Below, piece by piece: positions 33,206-43,547 of a stretch of 64,000 nucleotides of DNA. The notes beneath the pieces are model-generated. The model did not search any database. It was not told where the DNA came from and was given only the letters and a program-made list of their open reading frames with translations. The stretch lies in contig JAQFVV010012394.1 in NCBI GenBank assembly GCA_028023455.1, positions 20,914,353-20,978,352 on the forward strand, given 5' to 3'. The stretch comes from Epiperipatus broadwayi. Its lineage: Eukaryota > Onychophora > Udeonychophora > Euonychophora > Peripatidae. Position numbers and translations under genes: made by a program. How positions within the stretch are numbered: the stretch's first letter is position 1; each line of letters begins with the position of its first letter.

Positions 33206-35788
33206 ATGAAGAATATTAATATGGAAATGGATATTGGTATTTTCAAGATTAAGAAACATTATGGTTACTATGGTTTTAAAGAATGCAGTTTGGGACATTT
33301 TATTAGATATTTAAGGAAAAATATTAAGGTTTATGGAATATTTAAAATTTGTGTTAAATGTATTAATGAATGGATTAATTTGAAATTAAAAATTGTGAAA
33401 ATTAATTTAGATATTAGATTTTTAAAGAAATGTAAAAAATATGGAGTGATTCCTGGTTTTATTAAATTGTATAATATTAAAAGATTTTTTAATGATAAAA
33501 TAATTTTTAAATGGGAAATGAAAATATTATGTAAATTTATAAAAATATTATATATTAAGAAAGAATGTTATTTAAAGAGGATTAAGGTATTATATATTGG
33601 TTTGACTAAATTAATTACATTTAGGGAGGAATTTTTACTATATCAGATTTTTTATAATAAAATGGAAATTTTTAGGAAAAAAGTAATTGAAAGACATAAT
33701 AAAAAACTTAATTTGTTGTTGAATAAAAATTTTAGGGAAAATATAGATAATACTTCAAATAAAATAAAAAGTTGTTCAAGTAGTAATAATTTAAAAGAGA
33801 ATTTTATAATAAATTTAACAAATACTGTTTTTAATAAAGATGAAATTAATATTTTAAATAAAGGACTTAAATATGTTCCAAATAGACAAGTTAATATTTG
33901 TAAACAAATTATTGATATTAAAGCGAAAAAAGATATAATTATTGATAAATTTAATAATGATGAAATAGGTATAGGAATTAATAAAGACCTTTTGTTTAAT
34001 GAAATTAAATATGAATTTAAAAAATTGGAATATGATGTGATAAATAATAATATATATAAATTTGTTAATAAAAGAGAATTAAAAATAATTAATAATATTA
34101 GATTGAAATATAAAGATTTGGTTTTTTTAAAAGGAGATAAATCTACTAGTATGGTAATAATAGAGAAAACTGAATATAATAATAAAATGAATTATTTATT
34201 AAAAGAAAGTTATTTTAAGATAATAAAAAAAGATAAAAGTATGCAGATAAATATAAAGATTAATAAGATTATTACTGAAATGGAAAATAAAGGATATATT
34301 AAAAAAATAGAAATGTTTATGCTTAAAAGGATGGACATTAGATGTGCAACAATTACAGGAATACCGAAGGTACATAAAGACGGGATACCTTTAAGACCGA
34401 TTATTAGTTGTAGGGATACTTGTTATGAAAATATTTCAAAATGGATATTTAATAATATTTTTAAAAAATATAATAAAGAAAATAAAAAGAATAAGGTATG
34501 TAATTCAATGGATTTTATAGAAAAATTAAATGAATTTTTAAAATTTGTTAAGTTTAAAAATATTTATTTTATTAAATTAGATATTATTAATATGTATAAT
34601 AATATTGATCCAGATATAGCTATAAATAATGTTTTGGAATTATACATTAGTGATAAAAATAAAAAATTAAAAATTGATACTTGTTTGGTATATGATATTT
34701 TATCGATTTGTTGTAAAAATTTGATTTTTAAATTTAAAGATAAGTTTTATGAGCAGATAAATGGATTAAGTATGGGAAGTAGTTTAAGTGGTTTTTTGGC
34801 GGATGTATACATGAATAATTTTGAAAAAAAATTTATAGATTTAAATTTTAGTCCGTGTTTTTTTGTTAGATATGTAGATGACTATTTCATGGTTTTTAAA
34901 GGAAACAAAAGAAAAGCTAAAAGTTTTTTAAAATACATTAATAATATTGAGGAAAATATAAAATTTACTATGGAAGAAGAATTAGATAATAAAATTGAAT
35001 ACATGGATGTAAAAATTGAAAAGATTATTAGGAATAATAGAATTAATATTAATACTTCGGTTTTTAGAAAAAAAACATTTCATGGTCTAATTGTAAATTG
35101 GTATTCAGATATTGATAAGCATTGTAAAATTAATACTATAAAAAATAGAATTAGAAGAGCAATGTTAATATGTTCTAATGAGTTGTTATTTAACAAGGAA
35201 ATAGTTTTAATAAAAAAGGAATGTTATTTGAATGAATATCCTAGAAAAATTATTGAGAAAATTTTTTCGAGATATAATTTAAATTTAATTAAAAGGAAAA
35301 TTGAAGTAAAAAATAAAATTAAAAATAAGGATAAAAAATTAGATAAGGTATACATAGGTTTTAAAGTATCACAAAATATTTTTGTTAGAATTAAAAATAT
35401 TTGTAAAAAAATAAATAAAAAATTTAATATTAAATTATTTCCTGTATATAAGAAAAAGAAAGATTTAAAAAAGATGATTAATTATTATGATAAGTTAAAC
35501 ATGCTTGAGGCAATGAAAGGAGTATATATTATTAAATGTTTAGATTGTTGGAAGGAGGGTAAAAGTATTTCTTATATTGGAAATACTAAGAATAAATTAG
35601 AAACAAGGTTAAAACAACATTTATCTGATAAAAAATCTGCAATTTATTTTCATAGGTGTAAATTTGGTCATACTGATTACAAAATTGAACTTTTGGAAAC
35701 TGTAAATAATTATAAAGAAAGGTTTTTAAAAGAAAATTTCTACATTAAGGAATTCAAACCATATATGAATAGAAAACTGATAGATTAA
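33206..35788 (+). CDS. Penelope-like RT + GIY-YIG endonuclease, copy 2
   Basis: An 860-residue protein colinear with copy 1, with all catalytic features at the same residues: Asp459, YVDD 556-559, GVY 772-774, YIG 790-792 and Arg801. No frameshift or stop is present, so both copies are potentially functional. Variants in the C-terminal part are shared with the two truncated fragments at the left end of the array. Its 3' UTR ('gtttatatttgcaatt' form) also matches the left fragments rather than copy 1 ('gttttatatttgtaatt'). First ATG chosen; the frame is open upstream, as in copy 1. Confidence 0.95.
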   Translation: MKNINMEMDIGIFKIKKHYGYYGFKECSLGHFIRYLRKNIKVYGIFKICVKCINEWINLKLKIVKINLDIRFLKKCKKYGVIPGFIKLYNIKRFFNDKIIFKWEMKILCKFIKILYIKKECYLKRIKVLYIGLTKLITFREEFLLYQIFYNKMEIFRKKVIERHNKKLNLLLNKNFRENIDNTSNKIKSCSSSNNLKENFIINLTNTVFNKDEINILNKGLKYVPNRQVNICKQIIDIKAKKDIIIDKFNNDEIGIGINKDLLFNEIKYEFKKLEYDVINNNIYKFVNKRELKIINNIRLKYKDLVFLKGDKSTSMVIIEKTEYNNKMNYLLKESYFKIIKKDKSMQINIKINKIITEMENKGYIKKIEMFMLKRMDIRCATITGIPKVHKDGIPLRPIISCRDTCYENISKWIFNNIFKKYNKENKKNKVCNSMDFIEKLNEFLKFVKFKNIYFIKLDIINMYNNIDPDIAINNVLELYISDKNKKLKIDTCLVYDILSICCKNLIFKFKDKFYEQINGLSMGSSLSGFLADVYMNNFEKKFIDLNFSPCFFVRYVDDYFMVFKGNKRKAKSFLKYINNIEENIKFTMEEELDNKIEYMDVKIEKIIRNNRININTSVFRKKTFHGLIVNWYSDIDKHCKINTIKNRIRRAMLICSNELLFNKEIVLIKKECYLNEYPRKIIEKIFSRYNLNLIKRKIEVKNKIKNKDKKLDKVYIGFKVSQNIFVRIKNICKKINKKFNIKLFPVYKKKKDLKKMINYYDKLNMLEAMKGVYIIKCLDCWKEGKSISYIGNTKNKLETRLKQHLSDKKSAIYFHRCKFGHTDYKIELLETVNNYKERFLKENFYIKEFKPYMNRKLID

Positions 35789-36081
35789 GATAACAATTAA
35801 TGACTAGTTTGAGGAATTTTATCCATTTAAATAATTTAATTGTTAGTTTTAAATAAATAAGGGTTTTTATTTTTTTGAGATTATTTTTTTGTTGGATTTT
35901 TTATTTTTTGGGGAAGGTAATTTTTATATTTTTATATATATTTTTATTTTATTTTTTTATTCTATTTTATTTTTTATTCTATTTTGTTTATATTTGCAAT
36001 TTTAATTTTTTATTTTAGTTTTATTTGTATATTTATTTATTTATGTATATTGATAATATTATTTGTATTTTTTCTTAGTGG

Positions 36082-36120
36082 CTTGAAAAAGACTATAAGG
36101 ATAGAAATAGTCGAAACGTT
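36082..36120 (+). ncRNA. Hammerhead-like stem-loop, PLE terminal repeat
   Basis: Third forward copy of the CTTGAAAA-stem-GAAACGTT motif. The array continues 143 bp past it and ends inside the leader region. Confidence 0.4.
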
Positions 36121-36263
36121 GCTTATTGAATATAAATTTTTATATAGTTAAATAAAGAACAAGTTTTTTAAAGAAATTGGTTGGTGAATTTATATTGGAT
36201 AATATTGATTTTTAAGGACTATATTTTTTAAAGAAAAGAAGAAACATTATTTCGGATTTTAAA

Positions 36264-36275
36264 TTGAATTGTATT
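36264..36275. repeat. Right 12-bp target duplication of PLE array
   Basis: TTGAATTGTATT, an exact match to 27901-27912. PLE homology stops at 36263 ('ggattttaaa'). Inside the array the same leader continues differently ('tttactattc'). Confidence 0.9.
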
Positions 36276-36450
36276 GTGTGTATGAACAAGCGGACTTAAC
36301 AAAATTAAATTTAAAAAACTTTTCTGTATATAATAATGATTTTAATAAGGATGTTTGAATCTATTTTTTAATCATATTTCAAAAGATTTATACATAAAAA
36401 AAAACTTTTAGTAATTCTACAACTTAATGAGTAAAAAGTGATGAAAATGT

Positions 36451-36915
36451 TTTAATAAGAAGGGTATATGAGCACAGACTTTCACATGACCCACTACTCT
36501 CCACTCTATCTCATAACACTGATTCATTTGAACATATATATGATAAATAATCACCAATATACCGTTCCATCATCAGATTTTCAGTTGGATGGACGGTTGC
36601 AGAGCTGGAGTGTGGAGTGGTTTGAAGCCTGTCCATTAAAGTATGAAGATTGGCTATCTTAATATATGTCTGAGCACTTATTGCATATATGTGTGGAGAT
36701 GCTAATCTGGACCAATTGATGATTGCTGGATTAGCATGAAATATGTATATTGTGATTATTTATCTTTTCAACATATATGTGTTCAAGTGTATCAGTGTTA
36801 TGAGATAGAGTGGAGAGTGGTGGGTCATGTGAAAGTCTGTTCTCATATACCCTATATATTACATATATTGATACAAGTATGTAATAAGTCTGTATTTTAG
36901 TTATTTAATAAGAAG
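36451..36915. mobile_element. Family A inverted dimer with 12-bp direct repeat
   Basis: A minus-oriented piece (36463 to about 36560) is joined to a plus-oriented partial unit (about 36561-36903). The perfect direct repeat TTTAATAAGAAG lies at 36451-36462 and 36904-36915. It sits 190 bp downstream of the PLE array and shows the same inverted plan. The plus frame at 36468-36662 crosses the junction and is not a gene. Confidence 0.85.
36711..36754 (+). ncRNA. Hammerhead core (family A), one core change
   Basis: ACCAA with TTGT gives a shortened stem I. The core is TTGATGA, stem II is TTGCT/AGCAT, and GAAA is intact. It shares the C-to-T core change with 20439-20482, which suggests a subfamily. 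Confidence 0.45.
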
Positions 36916-37201
36916 AGTAAATATTGTTAATAAATAGAAAAGTGTTGAATATCTTAGTCACTGTCCTTCTACCCTATTGTTTAGAATACCATGAATTCTT
37001 TATAATAGTTTATTGAAATAAGACTCAATTTTATTTCAAAAATCAACAAACTGACCTTTCAGCAATTATTTCAGTAAACTGATCTTTAGGAAATGCTCTC
37101 TTCATAGTCTGGTTGGCTGCTGATACTCTGGGATACACCCTTGATTTAAATTGCTGAGAGACATTCATTACCTTAACAATCTTTAAGACCATTGCCTTGC
37201 A

Positions 37202-37275
37202 TGGTTTAGTTCAGTGGTTGAGTGTCAGACTCTAAAGCAGAGGATGCTCAAATTGATTCTAGTTTTGGCACTTTT
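37202..37275 (+). repeat. tRNA-like fragment (A-box strong)
   Basis: TAGTTCAGTGG (37207-37217) is close to the tRNA A-box consensus. A B-box-like AATTGATTCTA (37251-37261) follows at tRNA spacing. Arms do not pair well. Probably a SINE head or tRNA relic. The hydrophobic frames at 37214-37512 come from the T-rich stretch that follows. Confidence 0.4.
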
Positions 37276-37734
37276 GAGCTTGAATTGCTTTTTGTTTATT
37301 TTTTTCTTTTCTCATTCTATCTCTACTTTTTTTTATTTTACTTTACTATCTTTCAGTCTGATATGGACTTATGTTATCAAGAAAATGATGGGATTTTGTG
37401 GTCATATTCCTGTACTTTAATTACATCCACCCTAATTCTGACTCCAATCTTCTTTTTCCCAATAGCTTTTATAATTTTTGTCTTTGCTTATTTTTTTCCT
37501 GAGTTAGAGTAGCTGTTTTAATTACACACGGTTGCAATAATGAAGATGATCATGTTAGTATTTTCTTCTTACACATTGATGACTTTGACATTAATATAAT
37601 TAGAAAAATAAATACTTTATTGATATAAATGCACTAAAAATAAAATATAAATTTTCTTCAGCATTCACACTAGATAGTGTGCAATCAAATTAAAAACATG
37701 AAGCATTGAAATCTAAGGATATTTATAAACATCA

Positions 37735-37930
37735 TCATCATCATCATGAAAGTCTCTCCAAATTTAATCCATCTTTCTCTGATATCTAGTCTTTCTTCTT
37801 CACATCACTGCATCACACTTCCCTTATTACATCCATCCATCTCACATGTGGTCTATTTCTAGGTCTTTTACAATTTCTTGGAATCCCATTTAAGATTTCA
37901 ACTGTCCATCTATTTTTCTCTCTTTTAGAA
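37735..37930 (-). pseudogene. RTE-type LINE 3' end fragment
   Basis: The minus strand encodes, in broken frames, the terminal RTE blocks ('WTVEILNGIPR', 'RPHVRWMD') and ends in a (GAT)n tail that appears on the plus strand as 'catcatcatcat'. Same 3' end as the 17.4 kb copy. Severely 5'-truncated. Confidence 0.8.
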
Positions 37931-38431
37931 TATAAGCATCACATTTTTTTTTATTTCGATTGCATAATGTCAAAAATATTGTGAAAACCAAAAATTTATT
38001 ATTTTTAATACATTTTTTTTTTACTTTTTAGTGTATTTATATGCATGAAAGCATTTTTTTGATTTTTTTTAAAAATATATTTTTACTCTACTTTTTAATT
38101 TTATATAGTTCCAAATATTAAGCTTAGATACAATTTAATATGAGTCAATGGTTGTACTGAATTCTATATAAAATTAAAAATTTAATTTTTTTGCTAATTT
38201 TTTTCCTAAAATTATTTGCAAACACTGAAAAAAATGTATTATCGTTGAGAATACATATGTACATAAAGTTTTAGCTAAATCAGAAAATTGGGAAGAGAGT
38301 GAAAATTGAGTTACAAGATTTCCTGAGACAAGCAGACAAAAAGCAGAATAAGTTAAATAAAAGTATATAAAAAAAGTTGTAAGAGAATTTAAAATTTTAT
38401 TTCAATTTGAATTGCTTTTGATATTCGTTGT
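37931..38431. other. AT-rich sequence, no gene seen
   Basis: T- and A-rich intergenic DNA upstream of the retrozyme. Nothing recognised. Confidence 0.5.
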
Positions 38432-38444
38432 CGAAACTTGCATC

Positions 38445-38943
38445 TTAGGGATCATTTGTCTTTTATTGTATCTTTATTTATATGAAGAGTAAAAAAGAAA
38501 GAGGAAGTATAGAGATTATTAAAGTAATCGATAAGATAATACGCATACGAGAAGGAAGGTGAAAAGCCATGCATGTGTGTGTGTGTGTAAAAAAAATCAG
38601 ATTTAACGATCTCTAACTTGGATTAAAATTTATATCTGTGCTAGAGAAAAACTCTAGTTTAATAAATGATTAATGATAAACGTAGTTAAGTTTATCAAAA
38701 TGTACGAAGTCGAGGTTGTGAGTGGAGCAAGTTTGGCAGTTGTAAATAAAGATGTGACAATTCGTCATAGATAAATACTATTCATGTAATAAAGTTATAT
38801 ATGAGAGCTGGTGACCTGGGCCAACTGATGAGTGCTGGTTCAGCACGAAATGCATCTTGGGGTCATTTGTCTTTTATTGTATCTTTATTTATATGAAGAG
38901 TAAAAATGAAAGAGGAAGTATGGAGATTATTAAAATAATCGAT
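38445..38943 (+). mobile_element. Tandem retrozyme-like repeat, 412-nt monomer
   Basis: A full monomer (38445-38856) is followed by the first ~87 bp of the next (38857-38943). Both begin 'ttagggatcatttg'/'ttggggtcatttg' and share 'gtcttttattgtatcttt' and 'aaagaggaagta'. The monomer ends exactly at the predicted cleavage site of an intact hammerhead. The upstream junction (38432-38444, 'cgaaacttgcatc') carries the 3' half of another hammerhead. A tandem monomer of about 400 nt bounded by hammerhead cleavage sites is the diagnostic plan of animal retrozymes. The body differs from family A, but the hammerhead core is nearly the same. Confidence 0.85.
38821..38860 (+). ncRNA. Hammerhead ribozyme, intact (retrozyme)
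   Basis: Stem I CCAA (38821-38824) with TTGG (38857-38860). CTGATGA (38825-38831). Stem II GTGCT/AGCAC is a perfect 5 bp with loop GGTTC. GAAA (38847-38850). TGCATC gives a short stem III and a UC cleavage dinucleotide, with cleavage predicted after 38856. All consensus positions are satisfied. A short stem III suggests that it works co-transcriptionally, as a dimer, or with tertiary loop contacts. Confidence 0.8.
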
Positions 38944-41207
38944 ATATTATTATTTGACAAAATCAGCAATATAGTATTAATAGAGAATATCATTTTATTT
39001 TATTTATTTTTGTTCAGTTTGCTTTATTTGGGAAAAGATTGTATATGAAAAAACTAGATTTGCCCTATTAAATAAAAAAAATAGTCAAAGATTAAAGCTT
39101 TTGAGTTATGGATTTGAATAAAAGTGAAAGATAAGTTGGATGAATAACATTCACTATATTAAAGTACTAAAGAGAAGAAATAAAGAGATAACATTTATTG
39201 AAAGTTTATAAAACAATTTGAGGGAAATATTGCAAACGTCTGTGAGAAGTGTAGGAAAGATTAAGCAGCAGAAGAAAAAATATGACTGCTAACATTAGGG
39301 TGGAAAAGATTATTTAGGGTGTAAAAGTTAACTGGTCAACCAAAAGATTTGAAAGAAATTGTGAGATTGTGAAAAGAAACTTTTTGTTTGATAGAAAACT
39401 AATGGTGATGATATTAATTTTTCTACCTTAATAATTTGTATACCAAAGTCTATGCCAAGATTGCTTGCAATATTATTTTATAGCAAAAGATATATTTGAT
39501 GGAGGGGTATATGCTATTAACATATATTAATATATCACTATGCTTTTGTTTTCTTGTTTTATTTTTTATAATAATTTTTGCCAATCAATCAGCAAAATGA
39601 AAAAAAGAAAGTTATGTATGGTCCTATATGTTCACTTGTATCGACATATTGAAATCTCTAGCCTAAACAAAATCGCAATGCTCTAAAATGATATGAAATA
39701 AGGAGAGAAAAGATAGAAGATTGCAGTTAACAGCAATTCTAGTCAGTTCAAATAAATATGGTTATATTTCTCCAACATCAGCAAACTCATTATCAACAAT
39801 TTCAGTACTATATAGATTTAAAAATATTTTTAAATTTTTGAAACTTCATATATGTTATTTACATGACTTCCTGTATGAGTGCTTGCATGAATTATCTTGT
39901 GCATGCATGCACATGTGACTGCTTCAATCATGTAATGCATTTTTTCTTTTACTTGATTTATTGCTGCATTGTCTGATTATCCCATTTTTTAAAATATTTT
40001 TTGATATCTTAATTTATGAGGTTGACTACAATCTTAGACATTGCAAAAAGACATGGAACCGAGCACAGTAAATATGAGATTACTGTATTTAAAAATAAAA
40101 CATTTGACATGATTTTCACAGTTTATATTACTTTTATTATCTATTATAACAAAGATGTATTCAAGAATATTGTTGAATAAGATACTTTCACTCATGGATG
40201 AATAATTACCAAAAAATCAATGTCGTTGTAAAAAGTCAAAAGGTACTAGAGATGTAGTTTTTGTTGTCAGGAAAATGCAATAAAAGTGTTAGGAACAAAA
40301 TAATGATTTTATATATTAAATTTTGTTGAGTTAGCTATGCCATTTGACTCATTCAATTGACAGGTCTATTGCATTGTTTGAAATTAGTTGGTTGTTCATC
40401 ATGTTTATTCATAGTGGTTCTAACTGATAAAATGAGAGATACTATTCTTACTACAGCTGGAAAATTGGAGTTATTTGAAATGAAAACTGGCGCTAAACAA
40501 AAACGTGTAATTGCCACAACAGTTTTTATGACTGTGATCTTAGAAACTGTTTGTAGGCAATATAGTGAATCAGGGTGCAATACACGTTAGATGGTGGAGC
40601 TTTTAATTTGAATTTGGTAAGACAAAAACAATGTTTAACTTTGTGGATTCTGGATATCAGTATTTTGTGGACAATTCTATTTTTTTCCAGTTTAAAAGAA
40701 AGTCAGCAGAATGTTACTTATGTTTTGTATGCAAGTCTAAAAACACTTAATGTTCAAAAAATTCGAGTTTCAACGGCCAATGATTGAAATAAATCTTCAA
40801 TCACTTATATTTTAGATGTTTATCAACTCAGCAATGTGCCCCAATTTAAATATTTTAATAGCTTTTTAAAGTAGAATAAGGGATTTAGATGTCAAAGTGT
40901 AGCACATGCTCTAATGTACTGCTGCTGCTTTAACAAGTTAAACGATCGAGTATTTCATCTCAGTAAAGCAACTACCGCAACTAAGCTAACTGCATATAAC
41001 GATGTTATTTTTACTTAATTCGTTGTATGAAAATGAGACTTGAGAAAGGCTGAGTGATATTATTATATTGTAAAGCATGTTAAAATTTTTTTATATTAAA
41101 TTTACATAATTGTTTCAAAATAAGATTATGTTATTAAAAATTGCTATGAATAAAAAATAAAATAATTCACAAAAAGGGTATAAAAACAAAAGTTATATAT
41201 ATCAGCG
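38944..41207. other. AT-rich sequence, weak coding hints only
   Basis: Short frames at 40357-40590, 40575-40787 and 40631-40750 (plus) have mixed composition. The last has a GYQYF...CYLC pattern loosely like a FLYWCH or MULE zinc-finger segment. Without a full motif or neighbours it is not called. The rest is AT-rich with no recognised feature. Confidence 0.4.
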
Positions 41208-41304
41208 ATGTTATATATAGAGCTCGCAAAACAAGCTCTTAACAAGTTTTGAGAATATTCTCAAAGCTTGTTAAGAGCTTGTTTTATGAGCTCTATATAT
41301 AACA
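41208..41304. repeat. Near-perfect 97-bp palindrome
   Basis: Arms of about 48 bp meet at GAATATTC with essentially no loop. The outer ends are ATGTTATATATAGAGCTC and its complement. Only three mismatched positions were counted between the arms. No similar sequence was noticed elsewhere in the window. It could extrude a cruciform; function unknown. Confidence 0.85.
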
Positions 41305-41529
41305 TTTGTAAATACGAACTTTATTAAAATTAAGTCATGTGACATCTGACTTGATTTTTTTTATCATTATATCAGCCCATATAAAAAAACAAGATACTTA
41401 TTAATATTGTTTTGAAAGATTGAATATAAAAAAATAATGATATTGATGAACAAGCTATATAAAACTATTATGAAGAATGAAGACTAATGCGCATCAGTAT
41501 GAACAATATAAAATTGCTAAACATCACAT

Positions 41530-41990
41530 GAACACTATTTCTTATGCTTGATCGTGTGATGTTTAGTGGTTTAATATCAATCCTGCCTAATAGGATAGCG
41601 GTGCTATGGTTATTAAAGATCAAAGACATGAAAATGTATGGATACTGAACTGAGTTCAGACCTATATGATTATATAAGCTAATGAGCTTAGATTGAAAAT
41701 ATTTTTGGGTTTTCACTTTTATTCTCATAGTTTTGTAGTTAAGTAAAAATAAAAGATGGCTGCTGGAGGGTTGCATTAGATCCTAAGATCTAGGTGCAGT
41801 GCTCTCAGATCCAAGGCTCCTCACTAATAAAAACTAGAAACTAGTCTGGGGATATTAGATGAGTAGACACTAGATAGGGATTTTATACACAAGCCTTCTG
41901 GTGTCCATTGATTACTCTGGCTTGCACTGAGTGGCACTACTGTATGGAGAGTTTTGACTGTTTTAATACAAAACTGTTAAATAAGTCAAA
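41530..41990 (+). mobile_element. Family F repeat unit
   Basis: A nearly complete unit of about 450 bp in plus orientation. It matches 13208-14112 in order: 'gatcgtgtgatgttta', 'gttcagacctatatgatt', 'ggcttgcactgagt' and 'cactactgtatggagag'. The ribozyme-like segment has decayed to 'cactaataaaaactagaaac'. Minus frame 41468-41776 is a repeat shadow. Confidence 0.65.
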
Positions 41991-43547
41991 TAGAGTGCCG
42001 TCAATATGAACAATATAAAGATGTTAAGCAAGTAAAATAAAGCTTTATTAGAAATAGGAATAACTAGAAAGAATTTGATATAATATTAACAGAAAATCAG
42101 TAACAGACCAGTGCTATAAAAAAGACTGGAGACAAGGAGGTAATAGAAATGTTCCATTTATGATATGAAAACATCATTTATTTGAGCTTTATATAGATAA
42201 GAAGCATTGAAGAGGAAGATAATGATTGGATCTAAACTTATATAGGCCAAAACCATCCAATATTTTTATTTATTGCTTAAAATGCAATTTTTGGAATGGA
42301 AAAATAATTTTTTTGGTATTTATGGTGATTAGAAAAAATAATGAAAAATATATATAACTCTTAATTTATGTAGCACAAAAAAGAACATACTTCCAAACAT
42401 AACTCTTTATAAGAATAAAAGAACTATGGAAATTTGACTCAGATCCAAATTCTTCATTCATGATTAGAAACTAGTCTAGGAATATGGATAGGGCAACACT
42501 GAATAGGAATGTATTAAGCACCATCATCTTGTCAGCTGATCATTACTCCAACTTACGTTAGGTGTCACTACGAGAGTAAGACAAATAGATTTGTTAATTC
42601 TACAATTATTACCAGAAATAGATTTTAAGTTTTTTCTTCAGTAAATATGTAGTTTTTTTTCCATCATATTTTAAAACTAATATATAATTGCTATATAGCA
42701 CTAATATATTTTTTTATAATTTTTTGTTTGTATTTTTCTCGATATTTTTATTAATCTTATTTTAAAACTAATAATGAATTATTACTATACAATGGTAATA
42801 TATTTTTTGTAATTTTTTTGTTTGCATTTCTCTCGATATTTTTATTATAAATTTATCGTCTATTTTTAATTTATTTTTTATGCTATCCTAAAGAATGTAA
42901 TTACTTTTTTAAAAAAATAATTTTAAAATTGATAAAAGTTTTAAAATAATGTGGATTTTACAATATTTGATCTATTAATAAAACTTTAGCATTGTGTTTT
43001 TGTCAAAAATTGTATATATATAACGAGAGACGAATAGTTTGATTATTTATTTGGATATCAATTCATGAATTTATATAGATTTATATTTGCTTAAGAAGGC
43101 TTTAAAAATGTCCACATTTCTGTTAAATTAAAAGGCAGTTATTTTATATGACATATATATTCAGTCTTGCGGATAGGATATTCAACTGTTCATATTAGGT
43201 TGTACATGGAAAATAACCTGACTCTATCCTGGATGATATGCGTTTTATTTATAACAATAATCAAACACATCATAAAATACATTAGTTGATGTGTGGGTGT
43301 GTCTGTTTTGTTTCACACTTTAAAATCAAATGATATAGTTCTAAATAGTAAAGAGGATTCAAATCAATAGTTCTGGTATGTTTTTCACATGTTTAAACTT
43401 CTATCTCATCTGAAGACATGGTTTCAATTGAAATACATGTACAATGGAAGAGAAACAGCTTCTTTTTTTGGATGAATGTCAGTTTAGGACATTATAGATT
43501 TACATTTCCTTGGGAGAGTTCTAAAAGGGCACATTTTTGATTATATA
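41991..43547. other. AT-rich sequence with a family F fragment
   Basis: A family F fragment lies at about 42440-42560 ('gaaactagtctagg' and 'tgtcactacgagag'). Two direct copies of a 'ttttttgt...tttctcgatattttta' segment occur near 42710-42750 and 42800-42845. Nothing else recognised up to the gap. Confidence 0.45.

Larger units (their letters stand above)
27913..36263 (+). mobile_element. Penelope-like element array (inverted + tandem)
   Basis: Order: an inverted 3' fragment (27913-28983, minus), a 5'-truncated forward fragment (28986 to about 29852), a full copy 1, a full copy 2, and a terminal 3' UTR/leader ending at 36263. The repeat period, measured at the GAAACGTT mark, is 3135 and 3133 bp. 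A full unit has a leader, one long ORF, and an AT-rich 3' UTR with a conserved stem-loop ending in GAAACGTT. The leader of each copy is continuous with the 3' end of the copy before it. Tandem copies with an adjacent inverted, truncated copy are a known habit of PLEs. Perfect 12-bp direct repeats flank the block. Confidence 0.95.

Noticed and set aside
37214-37512. Hydrophobic frames as a membrane protein
   Set aside because: Produced by T-rich sequence in two overlapping frames; no start or splice support.
40357-40787. Overlapping short frames and a GYQYF...CYLC segment as a FLYWCH/MULE gene
   Set aside because: Too short, motif incomplete, and no transposase or flanking termini found.
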